This document shows positions 1 through 8,026 of a stretch of DNA of 35,170 nt, piece after piece; within the stretch, counting starts at the first letter, position 1; the number at the start of each line of letters is the position of its first letter. Source of the stretch: an uncultured Pedobacter sp. (GTDB taxonomy: Bacteria > Bacteroidota > Bacteroidia > Sphingobacteriales > Sphingobacteriaceae); NCBI GenBank assembly GCA_946478755.1, contig CAMLDJ010000027.1:1-35170 (forward strand). Direction: 5' to 3'. A program made the translations under genes and the position numbers. The notes under the pieces were generated by a model. It made no database searches. It had not been told where the DNA came from and saw only the letters and a list, made by a program, of their open reading frames with translations.

Positions 1-818
1 CATCCTTGCTCAATTTGCCATCCAGGTCGACAGCCGCGCGCCCCAGACCAAAGCCACCACCAGCAAAAGTCACGGATCCGCGATTTTCGCCTGTAGGTTT
101 TTTAGTCACAATATTATAAATACCACCCGGCTCACCATTAGCCATCATAAAGCCAGAAGGACCTTTAATGAATTCAATGCGGTCAATTGTAGCTGCATCA
201 TCCGCCAAAGGGCCCCAAGGTGTTTTCAGGTTCATGCCGTTACGAAAAGCAGGGATAGAAGTGCCTCGCGTAGAGATGTTCGCATATTGCGCATCCCAGT
301 GACCTGTTCTTACCGTCCCAGAAACATTACGCGTGACGCCATCTACAATATCAAACACGGTTTGATCAGCCAATAACGCCCCGGTCACCACACGGATATT
401 TTGCGGAACCTCGATCAAGGGCGATTGTAATCTCAACGATGAAGATACCCTATCTACCTTAAACTTCTTTTTGTTGGTTAAGATCTGTACATCATCTAAC
501 TGTGATAAGTTCTCCTTCAAAGAAAAATCTGCGATGACCACAGATTTTCCGGTAACATTAATTTGTTTTTCTTTAGGGTACAAACCGACGGCTGAAACAA
601 CTAAAGTATAAGTTCCCACCGGCACTTTACGGATGGTATATTGGCCCTCATCATCAGTGATAGCTCCTATATTTGTAGCTTTCAGTTTTATGGAAACATT
701 ACTGGCAACTCTCCCGTCGGCAGTGGTCACTCTCCCCCTCACACTTCCGGCTTGTTGTGCCCGAGAAGCCGTGCTGAAGAAAAGCATTAAAAAAACAGTA
801 AGTAGGTTTCTTTGCATT
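1..818 (-). CDS. TonB-dependent siderophore-type receptor, N-terminal part
   Basis: N-terminal 272 residues of an outer-membrane TonB-dependent receptor; the rest lies beyond the left edge. I chose the ATG at 816-818 because it gives a clean signal peptide (MQRNLLTVFLMLFFSTASRAQ). A carboxypeptidase-regulatory-like beta domain follows at roughly residues 22-105 (GSVRGRVTTADGRV, then ITDDEGQYTI). The plug starts near residue 125 (SPLIEVPQNIRVVTGALL) and holds the family hallmarks RIEFIKGPSGFMMANGEPGG and IYNIVTKKP. The wording of the plug resembles FecA/FhuA-type ferric-siderophore receptors more than SusC polysaccharide receptors. It would import an iron chelate using TonB-ExbB-ExbD energy. 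No SusD-like partner or sigma/anti-sigma pair is visible on the side in view. Substrate is not determinable from this part. Confidence 0.93.
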
Positions 819-988
819 TGTTTATTAAGATCAATTATAAATAGTGACGCAAAGTAAACAAATAAGACTTTATTATCCTAGAACTATTAATGATTATTTA
901 GAATAATTATTAATAAACAAATGAAAGTCTTGAGAAGTAAAGACAAAATACTTGATTATCAGATATTTTGAATAAAAGGGTAAAGACC

Positions 989-1005
989 TTACGATACCTT
1001 CGTAA
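989..1005 (-). terminator. Possible weak terminator after ppnP
   Basis: A 6-bp stem (TTACGA/TCGTAA) with a 5-nt loop lies just 3' of the ppnP stop. On the minus strand it is followed by pyrimidine-rich sequence ending in CCCTTTT rather than an immediate U-tract. It may end ppnP transcription before the TonB receptor gene; support is weak. Confidence 0.25.
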
Positions 1006-1016
1006 AACCTGGCTGA

Positions 1017-1316
1017 TTATCCGTAATAGCATAAATAAGCTACATCCCCGTCGCATATTACATCGAAGGAGGCACCTGCTGCCACATCGAATTCCTGCTG
1101 TTCAGCATATGTTTTAAATGTTCCATCAGGAAGTTTTACATCCATAACCCCGGCAATGATCACCATTTTTTCGGGTGAAGAGGTAGAAAAGGTATATGTT
1201 CCTTTTTTCATAACACCCAACGTGGCCTTACCTTTTGCGGTGTCAAGTCCAAGGCTTTGAACTTTTCCTTCAAAATATACATTGTGACTTACGGATTCGT
1301 TTGTTGAATTACTCAT
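1017..1316 (-). CDS. ppnP: Pyrimidine/purine nucleoside phosphorylase PpnP
   Basis: 99-residue single-domain cupin of the DUF1255/PpnP (YaiE) family, close to the E. coli protein in length and pattern. Conserved stretches are YFEGKVQSLG, GKATLGVMKKGTYTFST, PEKMVIIAGVMDVKLPDG and the C-terminal VAYLCYYG. The E. coli enzyme catalyses phosphorolysis of a broad set of nucleosides to free base and ribose-1-phosphate, so a cytosolic nucleoside-salvage role is inferred. It is a lone gene: the upstream neighbour rnpB is divergent, and the TonB receptor lies about 200 bp downstream with a possible weak hairpin between. A consensus Bacteroidota promoter lies 36-69 nt upstream of the ATG. Confidence 0.93.
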   Translation of the reverse strand: MSNSTNESVSHNVYFEGKVQSLGLDTAKGKATLGVMKKGTYTFSTSSPEKMVIIAGVMDVKLPDGTFKTYAEQQEFDVAAGASFDVICDGDVAYLCYYG

Positions 1317-1351
1317 GATTTTTTTCGAATTGATTGTATTTATTAAAAAAG

Positions 1352-1385
1352 CAAATGTATTGAAATCATGTTATGATCATACAAA
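1352..1385 (-). promoter_or_regulatory. Bacteroidota-type promoter of ppnP
   Basis: Read on the minus strand, TTTG (1382-1385), a 22-nt spacer and TACATTTG (1352-1359) match the Bacteroidota primary sigma (SigABfr) pattern TTTG-N17-23-TAnnTTTG. The predicted start near 1346 leaves a leader of about 30 nt before the ATG. Confidence 0.7.
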
Positions 1386-1470
1386 CGAAATCAGAAATAC
1401 CCAATTTATTTGATCCAGAAATATTATTCGCCGTTTAGACCCGGATATGCGCGTTAAGCTTTCCTTTTTG

Positions 1471-1478
1471 TATCTTTG
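1471..1478 (+). promoter_or_regulatory. -7 element of rnpB promoter
   Basis: TATCTTTG matches the TAnnTTTG -7 box and ends 6 nt before the predicted 5' end of the RNase P RNA, which is the expected distance. No clear TTTG -33 element was found at the normal spacing. Confidence 0.6.
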
Positions 1479-1484
1479 TATAAA

Positions 1485-1857
1485 ATGCAAGCTGTTCTAC
1501 CGCTGGTCCGATTTATCGGAAAAGAGGAAAGTCCGGGCAACACAGAGCATCCCGCTTCCTAACGGGAAGAGGTTCAGGAATGAATGCCTGAATTATGGAA
1601 AGTGCCACAGAAAACACACCGCCGATGGCTTTTAAGCACAGGTAAGGTTGAAAACGTGAGGTAAGAGCTTACGATTTTTCCGGGCGACCGGAAGAGTGGT
1701 AAACCCCGGGAGTTGAAAGACCAAATAGGCTAACGTATGTAGGGTTGCTCGTCCGAAGTTAGTGGGTAGGTCGTTAGAGATAAATGGCAACATTTATAGT
1801 AGATTAATGGTAGAATCCTGATTGATCAGGAACAGAACCCGGCTTACAGGCTTGCAT
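1485..1857 (+). ncRNA. rnpB: RNase P RNA (bacterial type A)
   Basis: Catalytic RNA of RNase P, which cuts the 5' leader from tRNA precursors. The universally conserved cores are present: GAGGAAAGTCCGGGC near 1521-1536 (the CR-I region), and AACAGAACCCGGCTTACAGG near 1831-1850 (the CR-V/P4 region). The 5' end (GCAAGC at 1487-1492) pairs with the 3' end (GCTTGC at 1850-1855) to form helix P1. The total of about 370 nt fits a bacterial type A molecule. The exact ends are set from P1 pairing and the upstream -7 box, so they may be off by a few bases. The T-run just after P1 probably supports termination. It sits alone between ppnP (divergent) and the sigma-54 regulator gene. Confidence 0.95.
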
Positions 1858-1916
1858 TTTTAAATTTTATAAATAGGTTATTAATAATATAAATTATATT
1901 AGTAGCCAAACACAAA

Positions 1917-3335
1917 ATGAGTAGGATATCTATGGCAAAATTATTGATAATTGATGATGAAAGAGCGATCAGAAATACGCTCAGGGAAATTTTAGAATAC
2001 GAAAATTACGAAGTAGAAGATATTGATAATGGCGTAGACGGGATAGAACTCATTAAAAAAAAGAAATTTGATCTCGTACTGTGCGACATTAAAATGAACC
2101 GCATGGATGGCATGGAGGTTCTTGAACAGGCCCTTGCCTTCAGTCCGGATCTCCCCTTTATCATGATTTCCGGTCATGGTACGGTTGAAACAGCCATCGA
2201 GGCCAGTAAAAAGGGCGCGTTCGATTTCATCTCGAAACCGCCTGATCTGAACAGGTTACTCATTACAGTTAGAAACGCCCTTGACAGAGGGACTTTGGTT
2301 ACAGAAACCAGGGTATTAAAGAGGAAGGTCAGCAAAACCAGGGACATCCTTGGAAGCTCTGAAAATATCAGCAAGATCAAAGAAACCATTGAACGTGTTG
2401 CCCCTACCGAGGCAAGGGTACTGATTACCGGAGCAAATGGCAGCGGTAAGGAACTTGTTGCCCGCTGGTTACACGAAAAATCGCAGCGTGCAGACAACCC
2501 TCTCATTGAGGTAAACTGTGCCGCAATTCCTTCAGAGTTAATCGAAAGTGAATTATTCGGCCACGAAAAAGGATCCTTTACTTCCGCAGTAAAACAACGT
2601 ATTGGCAAATTTGAACTGGCCAATGGTGGTACTCTCTTTCTGGACGAGATCGGCGATATGAGCCTTTCAGCGCAGGCCAAAGTGTTGCGTGCATTGCAGG
2701 AGCATAAAATTACCCGAGTAGGTGGCGAAAAAGAGCAGGAAGTAAATGTTAGGGTCCTGGCGGCTACCAACAAGGACCTGCTAAAAGAGATTGAGGCGGG
2801 TAATTTCCGCATGGACTTGTACCACCGCTTAAATGTGATCAACATCCACGTGCCTCATTTAACAGAACGTACAGAAGATATTCCTGAAATTGCCTTAAAC
2901 TTCCTTGACGAAATCTGTAGGGATTACGGAATGCCGGTTAAAAAGATCAGTGAAGGGGCGATGACCGCATTGCAGGGCTTGCCCTGGACGGGAAATGTCA
3001 GGGAATTGCACAATATGATTGAACGTCTCATCATTTTAAGTGATAAGACGATAACAGAAAATGATGTGATTGTATTTGCCAATCCTGGTGGAGGAACAAA
3101 TATTGGTGCCACAGGCACAAATAATGGCTATGCATCCAATTCTGCTGCTGCGGTCGATTACGATAAATTTAGTAATTTCCAGGATTACAAAGATCATGCG
3201 GAACGGGAATTTATCAAATTTAAACTGGAGAAGAACAATTGGAATGTATCAAAAACAGCTGACGACATTGAAATCCAGCGAAGTCATTTATACAGTAAAA
3301 TAGAGAAATTCGGACTAAAAAGAGTCGTAGAATAA
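1917..3335 (+). CDS. Sigma-54-dependent response regulator, NtrC family
   Basis: Three-domain transcription activator of 472 residues. The receiver (about 6-125) has the acidic pocket DDE and phospho-acceptor D57 (LCDIKM), with K107 as the conserved lysine. The AAA+ domain (about 145-375) has Walker A GANGSGKE (172-179), Walker B TLFLDEIGD (239-247) and the arginine-finger region NVRVLAATN/FRMDLYHRLN. The sigma-54 contact loop reads GSFTSA (219-224) instead of canonical GAFTGA. A Fis-type helix-turn-helix closes the protein (about 430-468, NNWNVSKTADDIEIQRSHLY). A Gly/Asn/Ser-rich linker sits at 388-412. An alternative ATG at 1932 gives MAKLLIIDDE, the usual N-terminus of the family, and may be the true start. 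The cognate kinase is not adjacent. Confidence 0.93.
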   Translation: MSRISMAKLLIIDDERAIRNTLREILEYENYEVEDIDNGVDGIELIKKKKFDLVLCDIKMNRMDGMEVLEQALAFSPDLPFIMISGHGTVETAIEASKKGAFDFISKPPDLNRLLITVRNALDRGTLVTETRVLKRKVSKTRDILGSSENISKIKETIERVAPTEARVLITGANGSGKELVARWLHEKSQRADNPLIEVNCAAIPSELIESELFGHEKGSFTSAVKQRIGKFELANGGTLFLDEIGDMSLSAQAKVLRALQEHKITRVGGEKEQEVNVRVLAATNKDLLKEIEAGNFRMDLYHRLNVINIHVPHLTERTEDIPEIALNFLDEICRDYGMPVKKISEGAMTALQGLPWTGNVRELHNMIERLIILSDKTITENDVIVFANPGGGTNIGATGTNNGYASNSAAAVDYDKFSNFQDYKDHAEREFIKFKLEKNNWNVSKTADDIEIQRSHLYSKIEKFGLKRVVE

Positions 3336-3350
3336 CAAAAACTGTTATCG

Positions 3351-3495
3351 TAATATCCAGGTCTGTAATACAACTGGCCTGTCTCCAACCATCAAAAAAA
3401 TTTCCTCCCCTAATACAAAAGTCTGCCTGGAATCATCAAAAAAATACCTCCGCTAATACAAAGGTCTGCCTGGAATCATCAAAAAAATTGCCTTC
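3351..3495. repeat. Three and a third tandem ~43-nt intergenic repeats
   Basis: A partial unit (3351-3365) is followed by units at 3366-3410, 3411-3453 and 3454-3495. Each begins TAATA, passes through a (G)GTCTGCCTGG-like core and contains CATCAAAAAAAT then CCTCC. Units 2 and 3 are nearly identical; unit 1 has more changes. No reading frame fits. It lies between the convergent sigma-54 regulator and clc genes. Confidence 0.75.
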
Positions 3496-3499
3496 TCAG

Positions 3500-3566
3500 A
3501 AAGAGCCTCAGCGTTCTTCGCTCCTTCAGCGAAGCAATGCAGCTCTTGAAGAGAATGGTTATTTTT
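3500..3566. repeat. Hairpin element 3' of clc, related to one 3' of alaS
   Basis: A perfect 7-bp stem CTTCGCT/AGCGAAG (3516-3522 and 3528-3534) has loop CCTTC. GAGAATGGTTATTTTTT (3551-3567) runs into the clc stop codon. Much of the same order of words recurs at 19750-19829. It may serve as the clc transcription terminator or as part of a dispersed repeat. Confidence 0.5.
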
Positions 3567-5351
3567 TTACTCCATGTAATCAGCCTGCCGTCTTAGCAAT
3601 GTTCTATACTTATTAAAGATAGCGGTTTTAGAAATGAATCCCAGATAGCCCCCCCACTCATCCAACACCGGTAAGAGCCAGGCATTTTCCTTTTCCATTT
3701 TTTGTAACACCACTTTTAGCGGGTCAGTAATCCGCACTACATCCGGCGCAGACTGCATGATATCAATAACAGTCAGTCCATCCAGGTTGCTTAACCCTTT
3801 TTTAAGAATATCTTCTATATAAACCAGGCCTTTAAAAGCCTTCGTATCTCCAATAACAGGAAAAAGACTGCGCTTAGACTGAAGAATTTCACTCAGTCTG
3901 CCGCTAAGCAAGTCACCATCGTTTAATATCAGATAATCCCGCTCCACCAGGAACTTCAACTTCATCATGTTCAGCACTGTGGTATCCTTGTCTTCGAGCG
4001 ACATCAACTCACCTTTTTCAGCCAGTGGCTTTGTATAGATGGAATAGGTATTTTTACCGCGGTTGATCAGATAGGCTATTGCTGAAGTGATCATCAGTGG
4101 AACCATTAGTATATAGCCGCCGGTAATCTCTGCAATTAAAAAGATGCCAGTAAGCGGCGCATGCATAATGGCGCTTAATGATGCTGCCATACCTGCCACT
4201 ATAAAATTGGCTACGTTTAAATGGGCAATGCCCAAGGTATTGATGGTAAATGCAACGATAAAGCCCATCAGTCCGCCCATGATCAAACTGGGTGCGAAAA
4301 TACCTCCATTTCCTCCTGCCCCCAAGGTAATTAAGGTAGCAGTTGATTTAGCGAAAACAGTGACCACTGTAAACAGGATAATGACCCAGGGCAAACTGCT
4401 GTAACCGGAAAAGATACTATTCCTGAGCAGAGCCGTATAATTTCCACCTAAAAGGCTCTTAATGGTGATATAACCTTCGCCATAAAGCGTTGGAAACAAA
4501 AATACCAGCAGGCCAAGCATCAGGCCACCCAATACCACCTTTTTATATGGATTTTGAATCTTATAAAATGATGACTTGATAAAAGTATTAACCCTGGTAA
4601 AATAGATAGAAAAAAGACCAACGAACGCCGCCAGCAATACATAGTAGATCAATGCGTTCATTTTCCATCCTTCGGTAACCAGGAAAAACAGTTGTTCATT
4701 GTAAAAGAGGCGGGCTACGACTGCTGCTGTGGCCGAAGCCAACAGTAAGGGAATAAATGCAGGAATGGTAAACTCAGGAAGCAGAACTTCTATGGCAAAC
4801 ACAATTCCGGCAATCGGACTGTTAAAAGCCCCGGCTATCCCGGCCGCGGCGCCACAGGCCAGCAACATCGTTGTCTCCCTGTACGATAGACCCAGGAAGC
4901 GGCCTACGACCGAACCAATGCTGGCACCGCTGGTGACTATTGGTGCCTCCAATCCTACAGAGCCACCGAAACCAACTGTTAAAGCAGCGGTAATAACCTG
5001 CGAGTAAACATTATGTGATTCTACTTTACTTGATTTTTTAGAAATTGTATAGAGCAATGGTGTTAGGCCGGTTTCAAATTTTCCTTTTTTGATAAACCTG
5101 CGTACGTACATCACCGACAACAAAACACCTATAAAGGGAAAAAAGAAGTACAAATAATATTTGTACTGCCAGTGAAAACCAGTCTGCAAAAATTCTTCTA
5201 TATGATGCGTTATCGCTTTAAGCAGGGATGCTGCCAAGCCCGCGAATATGCCGACAATCAGGGCTGCAATGACCAGGAAATTTCTGTTCGATATTTTTGA
5301 TCTCCTATACTGATTGATGGTGTCTACATAATTTACTAACCTGACGTACAT
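3567..5351 (-). CDS. ClC-family chloride channel with CBS domain pair
   Basis: Inner-membrane anion channel or transporter of 594 residues: a ClC membrane core (about 25-440) with many hydrophobic helices, then a cytosolic CBS pair (about 455-590). Filter motifs are visible. GLEAP (133-137) replaces GREGP and keeps the gating glutamate (E135); GGIFAP (349-354) is intact; the GSGIP position reads TGLTP. In the segment FAIEVLLPEF the residue aligned with the E. coli proton glutamate E203 is valine, as in ClC channels, which suggests a channel rather than a 2Cl-/H+ exchanger; that is inference. CBS domains usually bind adenine nucleotides and gate transport. The gene starts 12 bp after rluA and is probably co-transcribed with it. 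Confidence 0.92.
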   Translation of the reverse strand: MYVRLVNYVDTINQYRRSKISNRNFLVIAALIVGIFAGLAASLLKAITHHIEEFLQTGFHWQYKYYLYFFFPFIGVLLSVMYVRRFIKKGKFETGLTPLLYTISKKSSKVESHNVYSQVITAALTVGFGGSVGLEAPIVTSGASIGSVVGRFLGLSYRETTMLLACGAAAGIAGAFNSPIAGIVFAIEVLLPEFTIPAFIPLLLASATAAVVARLFYNEQLFFLVTEGWKMNALIYYVLLAAFVGLFSIYFTRVNTFIKSSFYKIQNPYKKVVLGGLMLGLLVFLFPTLYGEGYITIKSLLGGNYTALLRNSIFSGYSSLPWVIILFTVVTVFAKSTATLITLGAGGNGGIFAPSLIMGGLMGFIVAFTINTLGIAHLNVANFIVAGMAASLSAIMHAPLTGIFLIAEITGGYILMVPLMITSAIAYLINRGKNTYSIYTKPLAEKGELMSLEDKDTTVLNMMKLKFLVERDYLILNDGDLLSGRLSEILQSKRSLFPVIGDTKAFKGLVYIEDILKKGLSNLDGLTVIDIMQSAPDVVRITDPLKVVLQKMEKENAWLLPVLDEWGGYLGFISKTAIFNKYRTLLRRQADYME

Positions 5352-5363
5352 TTTTGAATTTGA

Positions 5364-6086
5364 TTAAGCGTCAAACTTATCCAACAATTTAATGAGTGTT
5401 GCAAAATCCTTAGGATATGGAGCTTCAATCACAATGTCCTCTCCATCCAGTCCTTTAAACACCACATGCCTTGCATGTAAAGCAAAACGTTTCATAATTG
5501 GCTGTTCTTCTTCATCCTTGGTCAGGCGATAACCTTTTTTAAGACTGGAAAGGAATACCGGCTTCCCCATGTACATATCATCACCTGCTATCGCGGCGCG
5601 TTGAGTAGCCAGGTGGATCCTGATCTGATGCATACGTCCGGTAATAGGTTTACATTCAACCAAAGTATAATGTCTGTAATGTTTTAAGGTATTGAAAATG
5701 GTTTCTGCTCGCTTACCTTCTTTACGGTCAATGGTTACGCTTTTATTCCCGTCATTTAGAATTGGCAGGTCAATAAACAGATCTTTAAAGGTAAACTGTC
5801 CATCAACAACGGCATGATAGGTTTTATTTATTTTACGTTTTTCGAACTGAATTGCTACTGACCGGTAAGCATCAGGTGTTTTAGCGATGATAATGGCGCC
5901 AGAAGTTTCTTTATCCAAACGGTGACATACCTGGGCATCAGCTGAATATTGTTTGGCCAGACGAAGTATATTTACTTCTCCGGAACCGCCGCGTTCGTCT
6001 AAAGACGCTACGAACGGTGGTTTATTTACTACGATATAATCATCGTTTTCGAATAGGATAAGATCTTTAAAAGAAGGATATTTCAA
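5364..6086 (-). CDS. RluA-family pseudouridine synthase
   Basis: 240-residue enzyme that isomerises uridine to pseudouridine in rRNA or tRNA. The catalytic motif HRLD is at 55-58 (D58 is the nucleophile) within VCHRLDKETSGAIIIAKT. KTYHAVVDG, GRMHQIRIHLA and FALHARHVVF are the other family blocks. The protein begins directly with the catalytic domain (FENDDYIVVNKP), so it lacks the N-terminal S4 RNA-binding domain found in RluC and RluD. It is closer in layout to RluA/TruC-type enzymes; the target uridine cannot be assigned. A TAnnTTTG box lies 23 nt upstream, so it may be transcribed separately from the preceding response regulator and together with clc downstream. Confidence 0.92.
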   Translation of the reverse strand: MKYPSFKDLILFENDDYIVVNKPPFVASLDERGGSGEVNILRLAKQYSADAQVCHRLDKETSGAIIIAKTPDAYRSVAIQFEKRKINKTYHAVVDGQFTFKDLFIDLPILNDGNKSVTIDRKEGKRAETIFNTLKHYRHYTLVECKPITGRMHQIRIHLATQRAAIAGDDMYMGKPVFLSSLKKGYRLTKDEEEQPIMKRFALHARHVVFKGLDGEDIVIEAPYPKDFATLIKLLDKFDA

Positions 6087-6108
6087 TATGATAGGAATTT
6101 CTTAGCCA

Positions 6109-6116
6109 CAAAAGTA
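6109..6116 (-). promoter_or_regulatory. -7 element upstream of the RluA-type gene
   Basis: Minus-strand TACTTTTG matches TAnnTTTG and abuts the stop codon of the response regulator gene. Predicted leader about 17 nt. No clear TTTG -33 element was seen. Confidence 0.4.
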
Positions 6117-6806
6117 CTAAGAAAGTTCGAATTTATACCCTACTCCTTTTACAGTAGCTACATAACTTTCTCCCAGTTTTTCACGCAGTTTACGGATGTG
6201 CACATCAATTGTGCGGTTGGTGACCACTACTGAGTCCTCCCAGATGTTCTTTAAAATCGATTCCCGTGTATATACTTTTCCAGGTTTGGAGGCGAGCAGA
6301 TAAAGCAATTCAAATTCTTTTTTGGCCAGCACCACCTTATTACCATTCTGATAAACCAGGTAAGCTTCCCTGTCGATGACCAGATCCCCTATTTCAACTT
6401 TATTATCAGACACTTCATCTGTGCTTGAATTCCTCCTTAATATGGCATTAATCCGACTTACCAGTGCCCTTGGCTTGATCGGTTTGGCAATGTAATCATC
6501 GGCACCAACATTAAAACCTGCAATTTCTGAATACTCTTCACTTCTTGCAGTGAGGAAAACCATAAATGTATTTTTAAACTCTGGAATTCCACGCATGAGC
6601 CTGCAGGCTTCAATGCCATCCATTTTTGGCATCATGATATCCAGAATAATTAAATCCGGGTGCACCTTTTTTGCTATTGTAATCCCCTCTTGTCCATTTC
6701 CTGCCAGATAAACCTGGTAGCCTTCTTTTTTTAGGTTATATTCTATCAGCTCTAAAATATCCGGTTCATCATCAACAATAAGTATCTTCTGTTTTACTGT
6801 GCTCAT
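6117..6806 (-). CDS. PhoB-like response regulator, OmpR family
   Basis: 229-residue two-domain regulator. The receiver (about 7-120) has the acidic pocket VDDE, phospho-acceptor D56 (LIILDIMMPKMDG), switch residue T86 (FLTAR) and K108 (YIAKPI). A winged-helix DNA-binding domain fills about 131-229 (VVLAKKEFELLYLLA, VVTNRTIDVHIRKLREKLG, VKGVGYKFE). The VDVHIxxLRxKLG style and the Pho-box-like repeats in its own upstream region favour a phosphate-type PhoB/PhoP regulator, although other OmpR-family roles are possible. No histidine kinase, phoU or pst gene adjoins it: upstream is the TlpA-like gene, downstream the RluA-type gene. Confidence 0.9.
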   Translation of the reverse strand: MSTVKQKILIVDDEPDILELIEYNLKKEGYQVYLAGNGQEGITIAKKVHPDLIILDIMMPKMDGIEACRLMRGIPEFKNTFMVFLTARSEEYSEIAGFNVGADDYIAKPIKPRALVSRINAILRRNSSTDEVSDNKVEIGDLVIDREAYLVYQNGNKVVLAKKEFELLYLLASKPGKVYTRESILKNIWEDSVVVTNRTIDVHIRKLREKLGESYVATVKGVGYKFELS

Positions 6807-6853
6807 AGCTTTAATTATTTGTTACGAAATTAGGTAATCAATTATAATATACC

Positions 6854-6880
6854 GTTAAACCCAAGTTAACAAATTGTTAA
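6854..6880 (-). promoter_or_regulatory. Pho-box-like operator: three TTAAC direct repeats
   Basis: Read on the minus strand, TTAAC occurs three times at exact 11-nt pitch (plus-strand GTTAA at 6854, 6865 and 6876), 48-74 nt upstream of the response regulator ATG. Direct repeats at 11-nt pitch are typical OmpR/PhoB-family binding sites; TTAACA-like units are known for B. subtilis PhoP and TTAAC-type units for cyanobacterial SphR. Two of the units also form the palindrome TTAACAAATTGTTAA (6866-6880). An autoregulatory site is inferred. Confidence 0.5.
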
Positions 6881-6911
6881 TATACCTATGATTATTAACA
6901 TGAATTTAGGG

Positions 6912-8021
6912 TTAGCGTAAAGTTTCATTTAAGAAAGCCTCTAACTGTTCGCCACGAAGGTTTTTAGCCACGATCTTTCCAGTCGGATCAATGATAAAAG
7001 AACTTGGGATCGCTTCGATTGCGTACAGCATTGCTGTTGGGCTGTTAAAATCATTTAAATCGCTGGCGTGTGCCCAGCTCAGATGGTCAGCTGCAATGGC
7101 AGTTTTCCATGCCGCAGCGTCTTTATCCAGGGAGATCCCGAGTATAGTGAAATTTTTATCTTTATAGGCGTGATAAGCTTTAACCACATTGGGGTTCTCC
7201 TGTCTGCATGGCATGCACCATGAGGCCCAAAAATCAAGCATCAGATATTTGCCTTTAAAATCTGACAATTTGATTGGCCTGCCCTCAACACTTTTAATGG
7301 TAAATTCAGGCGCGGGCTGTCCGATCTGTACCGACTTAAGCTTTGCCATTTTTACCAGAAACTGAGTTACTGCTGCATTATCATTGAATTCGGACTTTAT
7401 TTTATCAGCATAGTCCACCAACTCCTTTTCATATTCAGCTGGATTTAAAAGATTTACGGCATAAAAACCAGCCAAAGAGGCTGTATTTTCCTGTGCAAAC
7501 TTTAAGATTGCTTTATTTAAGCCATCGATTTCCCGGGTATATCCCGGCCGCATTTGCTCCATAATCGCAGCCCTTTTATCAGGTTGCGCTGCCACGGCCT
7601 CATCAAATTGCCTTTGAATTTCTGAGATTTTAACCATATACTGATTTTTAATCTTATTTAATTCCTCCAGTTTATCAGCTTCTATGGCTCCCGAAACGCT
7701 ATAGGAAAGATTTTTATCCGCCAGATCGGCTGTAATTTTTATGTGGTCGCCGTTCTTTGCAATGACCATATATTCACTGTTGCCTGAAGAGATCCTAAAA
7801 AAATCCACCGAGGGTGCACTATGGGAGAATTTGAAGTCTCCTTTTTCAGAAAACACGGTAGAGTCCAATGGCAATGCCTGGTCTTTTTGCAGACCAAACA
7901 AATAGACCTTACTTCCGGCGGCAGCGTTTTTAAACTGTCCCTCCACAATAAAAGTACCTTTATCTTTGCATGCTATAAATGCAGCACATAACAACAGTAT
8001 ATAGCCTGTTTTCTTGATCAT
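6912..8021 (-). CDS. TlpA-like thioredoxin-fold lipoprotein with DUF4369
   Basis: 369-residue secreted thiol-disulfide protein. The lipoprotein signal peptide ends at Cys18 (LLLCAAFIAC). A DUF4369 beta domain follows (about 23-110), then a helical linker (about 112-225), then an AhpC/TSA-redoxin domain (about 232-369). The active-site motif WASWCMPC holds Cys269 and Cys272, and a cis-proline region IPSSFIIDP is present. In Bacteroidota such proteins are thought to reduce or shuffle disulfides at the periplasmic face; the partner is unknown. It begins 5 bp after the gatB stop, so it probably rides on the gatB transcript, although the functions look unrelated. Confidence 0.9.
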   Translation of the reverse strand: MIKKTGYILLLCAAFIACKDKGTFIVEGQFKNAAAGSKVYLFGLQKDQALPLDSTVFSEKGDFKFSHSAPSVDFFRISSGNSEYMVIAKNGDHIKITADLADKNLSYSVSGAIEADKLEELNKIKNQYMVKISEIQRQFDEAVAAQPDKRAAIMEQMRPGYTREIDGLNKAILKFAQENTASLAGFYAVNLLNPAEYEKELVDYADKIKSEFNDNAAVTQFLVKMAKLKSVQIGQPAPEFTIKSVEGRPIKLSDFKGKYLMLDFWASWCMPCRQENPNVVKAYHAYKDKNFTILGISLDKDAAAWKTAIAADHLSWAHASDLNDFNSPTAMLYAIEAIPSSFIIDPTGKIVAKNLRGEQLEAFLNETLR

Positions 8022-8026
8022 AGCGG

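Noticed and set aside
1447..1635. 62-residue plus-strand open frame
   Set aside because: It lies inside the RNase P RNA, whose conserved cores and terminal helix explain the sequence.
2174..2845. 223-residue minus-strand open frame opposite the sigma-54 regulator
   Set aside because: Composition is a reverse-strand shadow of the AAA+ domain; no start signal, no recognisable domain.
3351..3495. CRISPR array
   Set aside because: The whole ~43-nt unit repeats without unique spacers between conserved repeats, and no cas gene is present.
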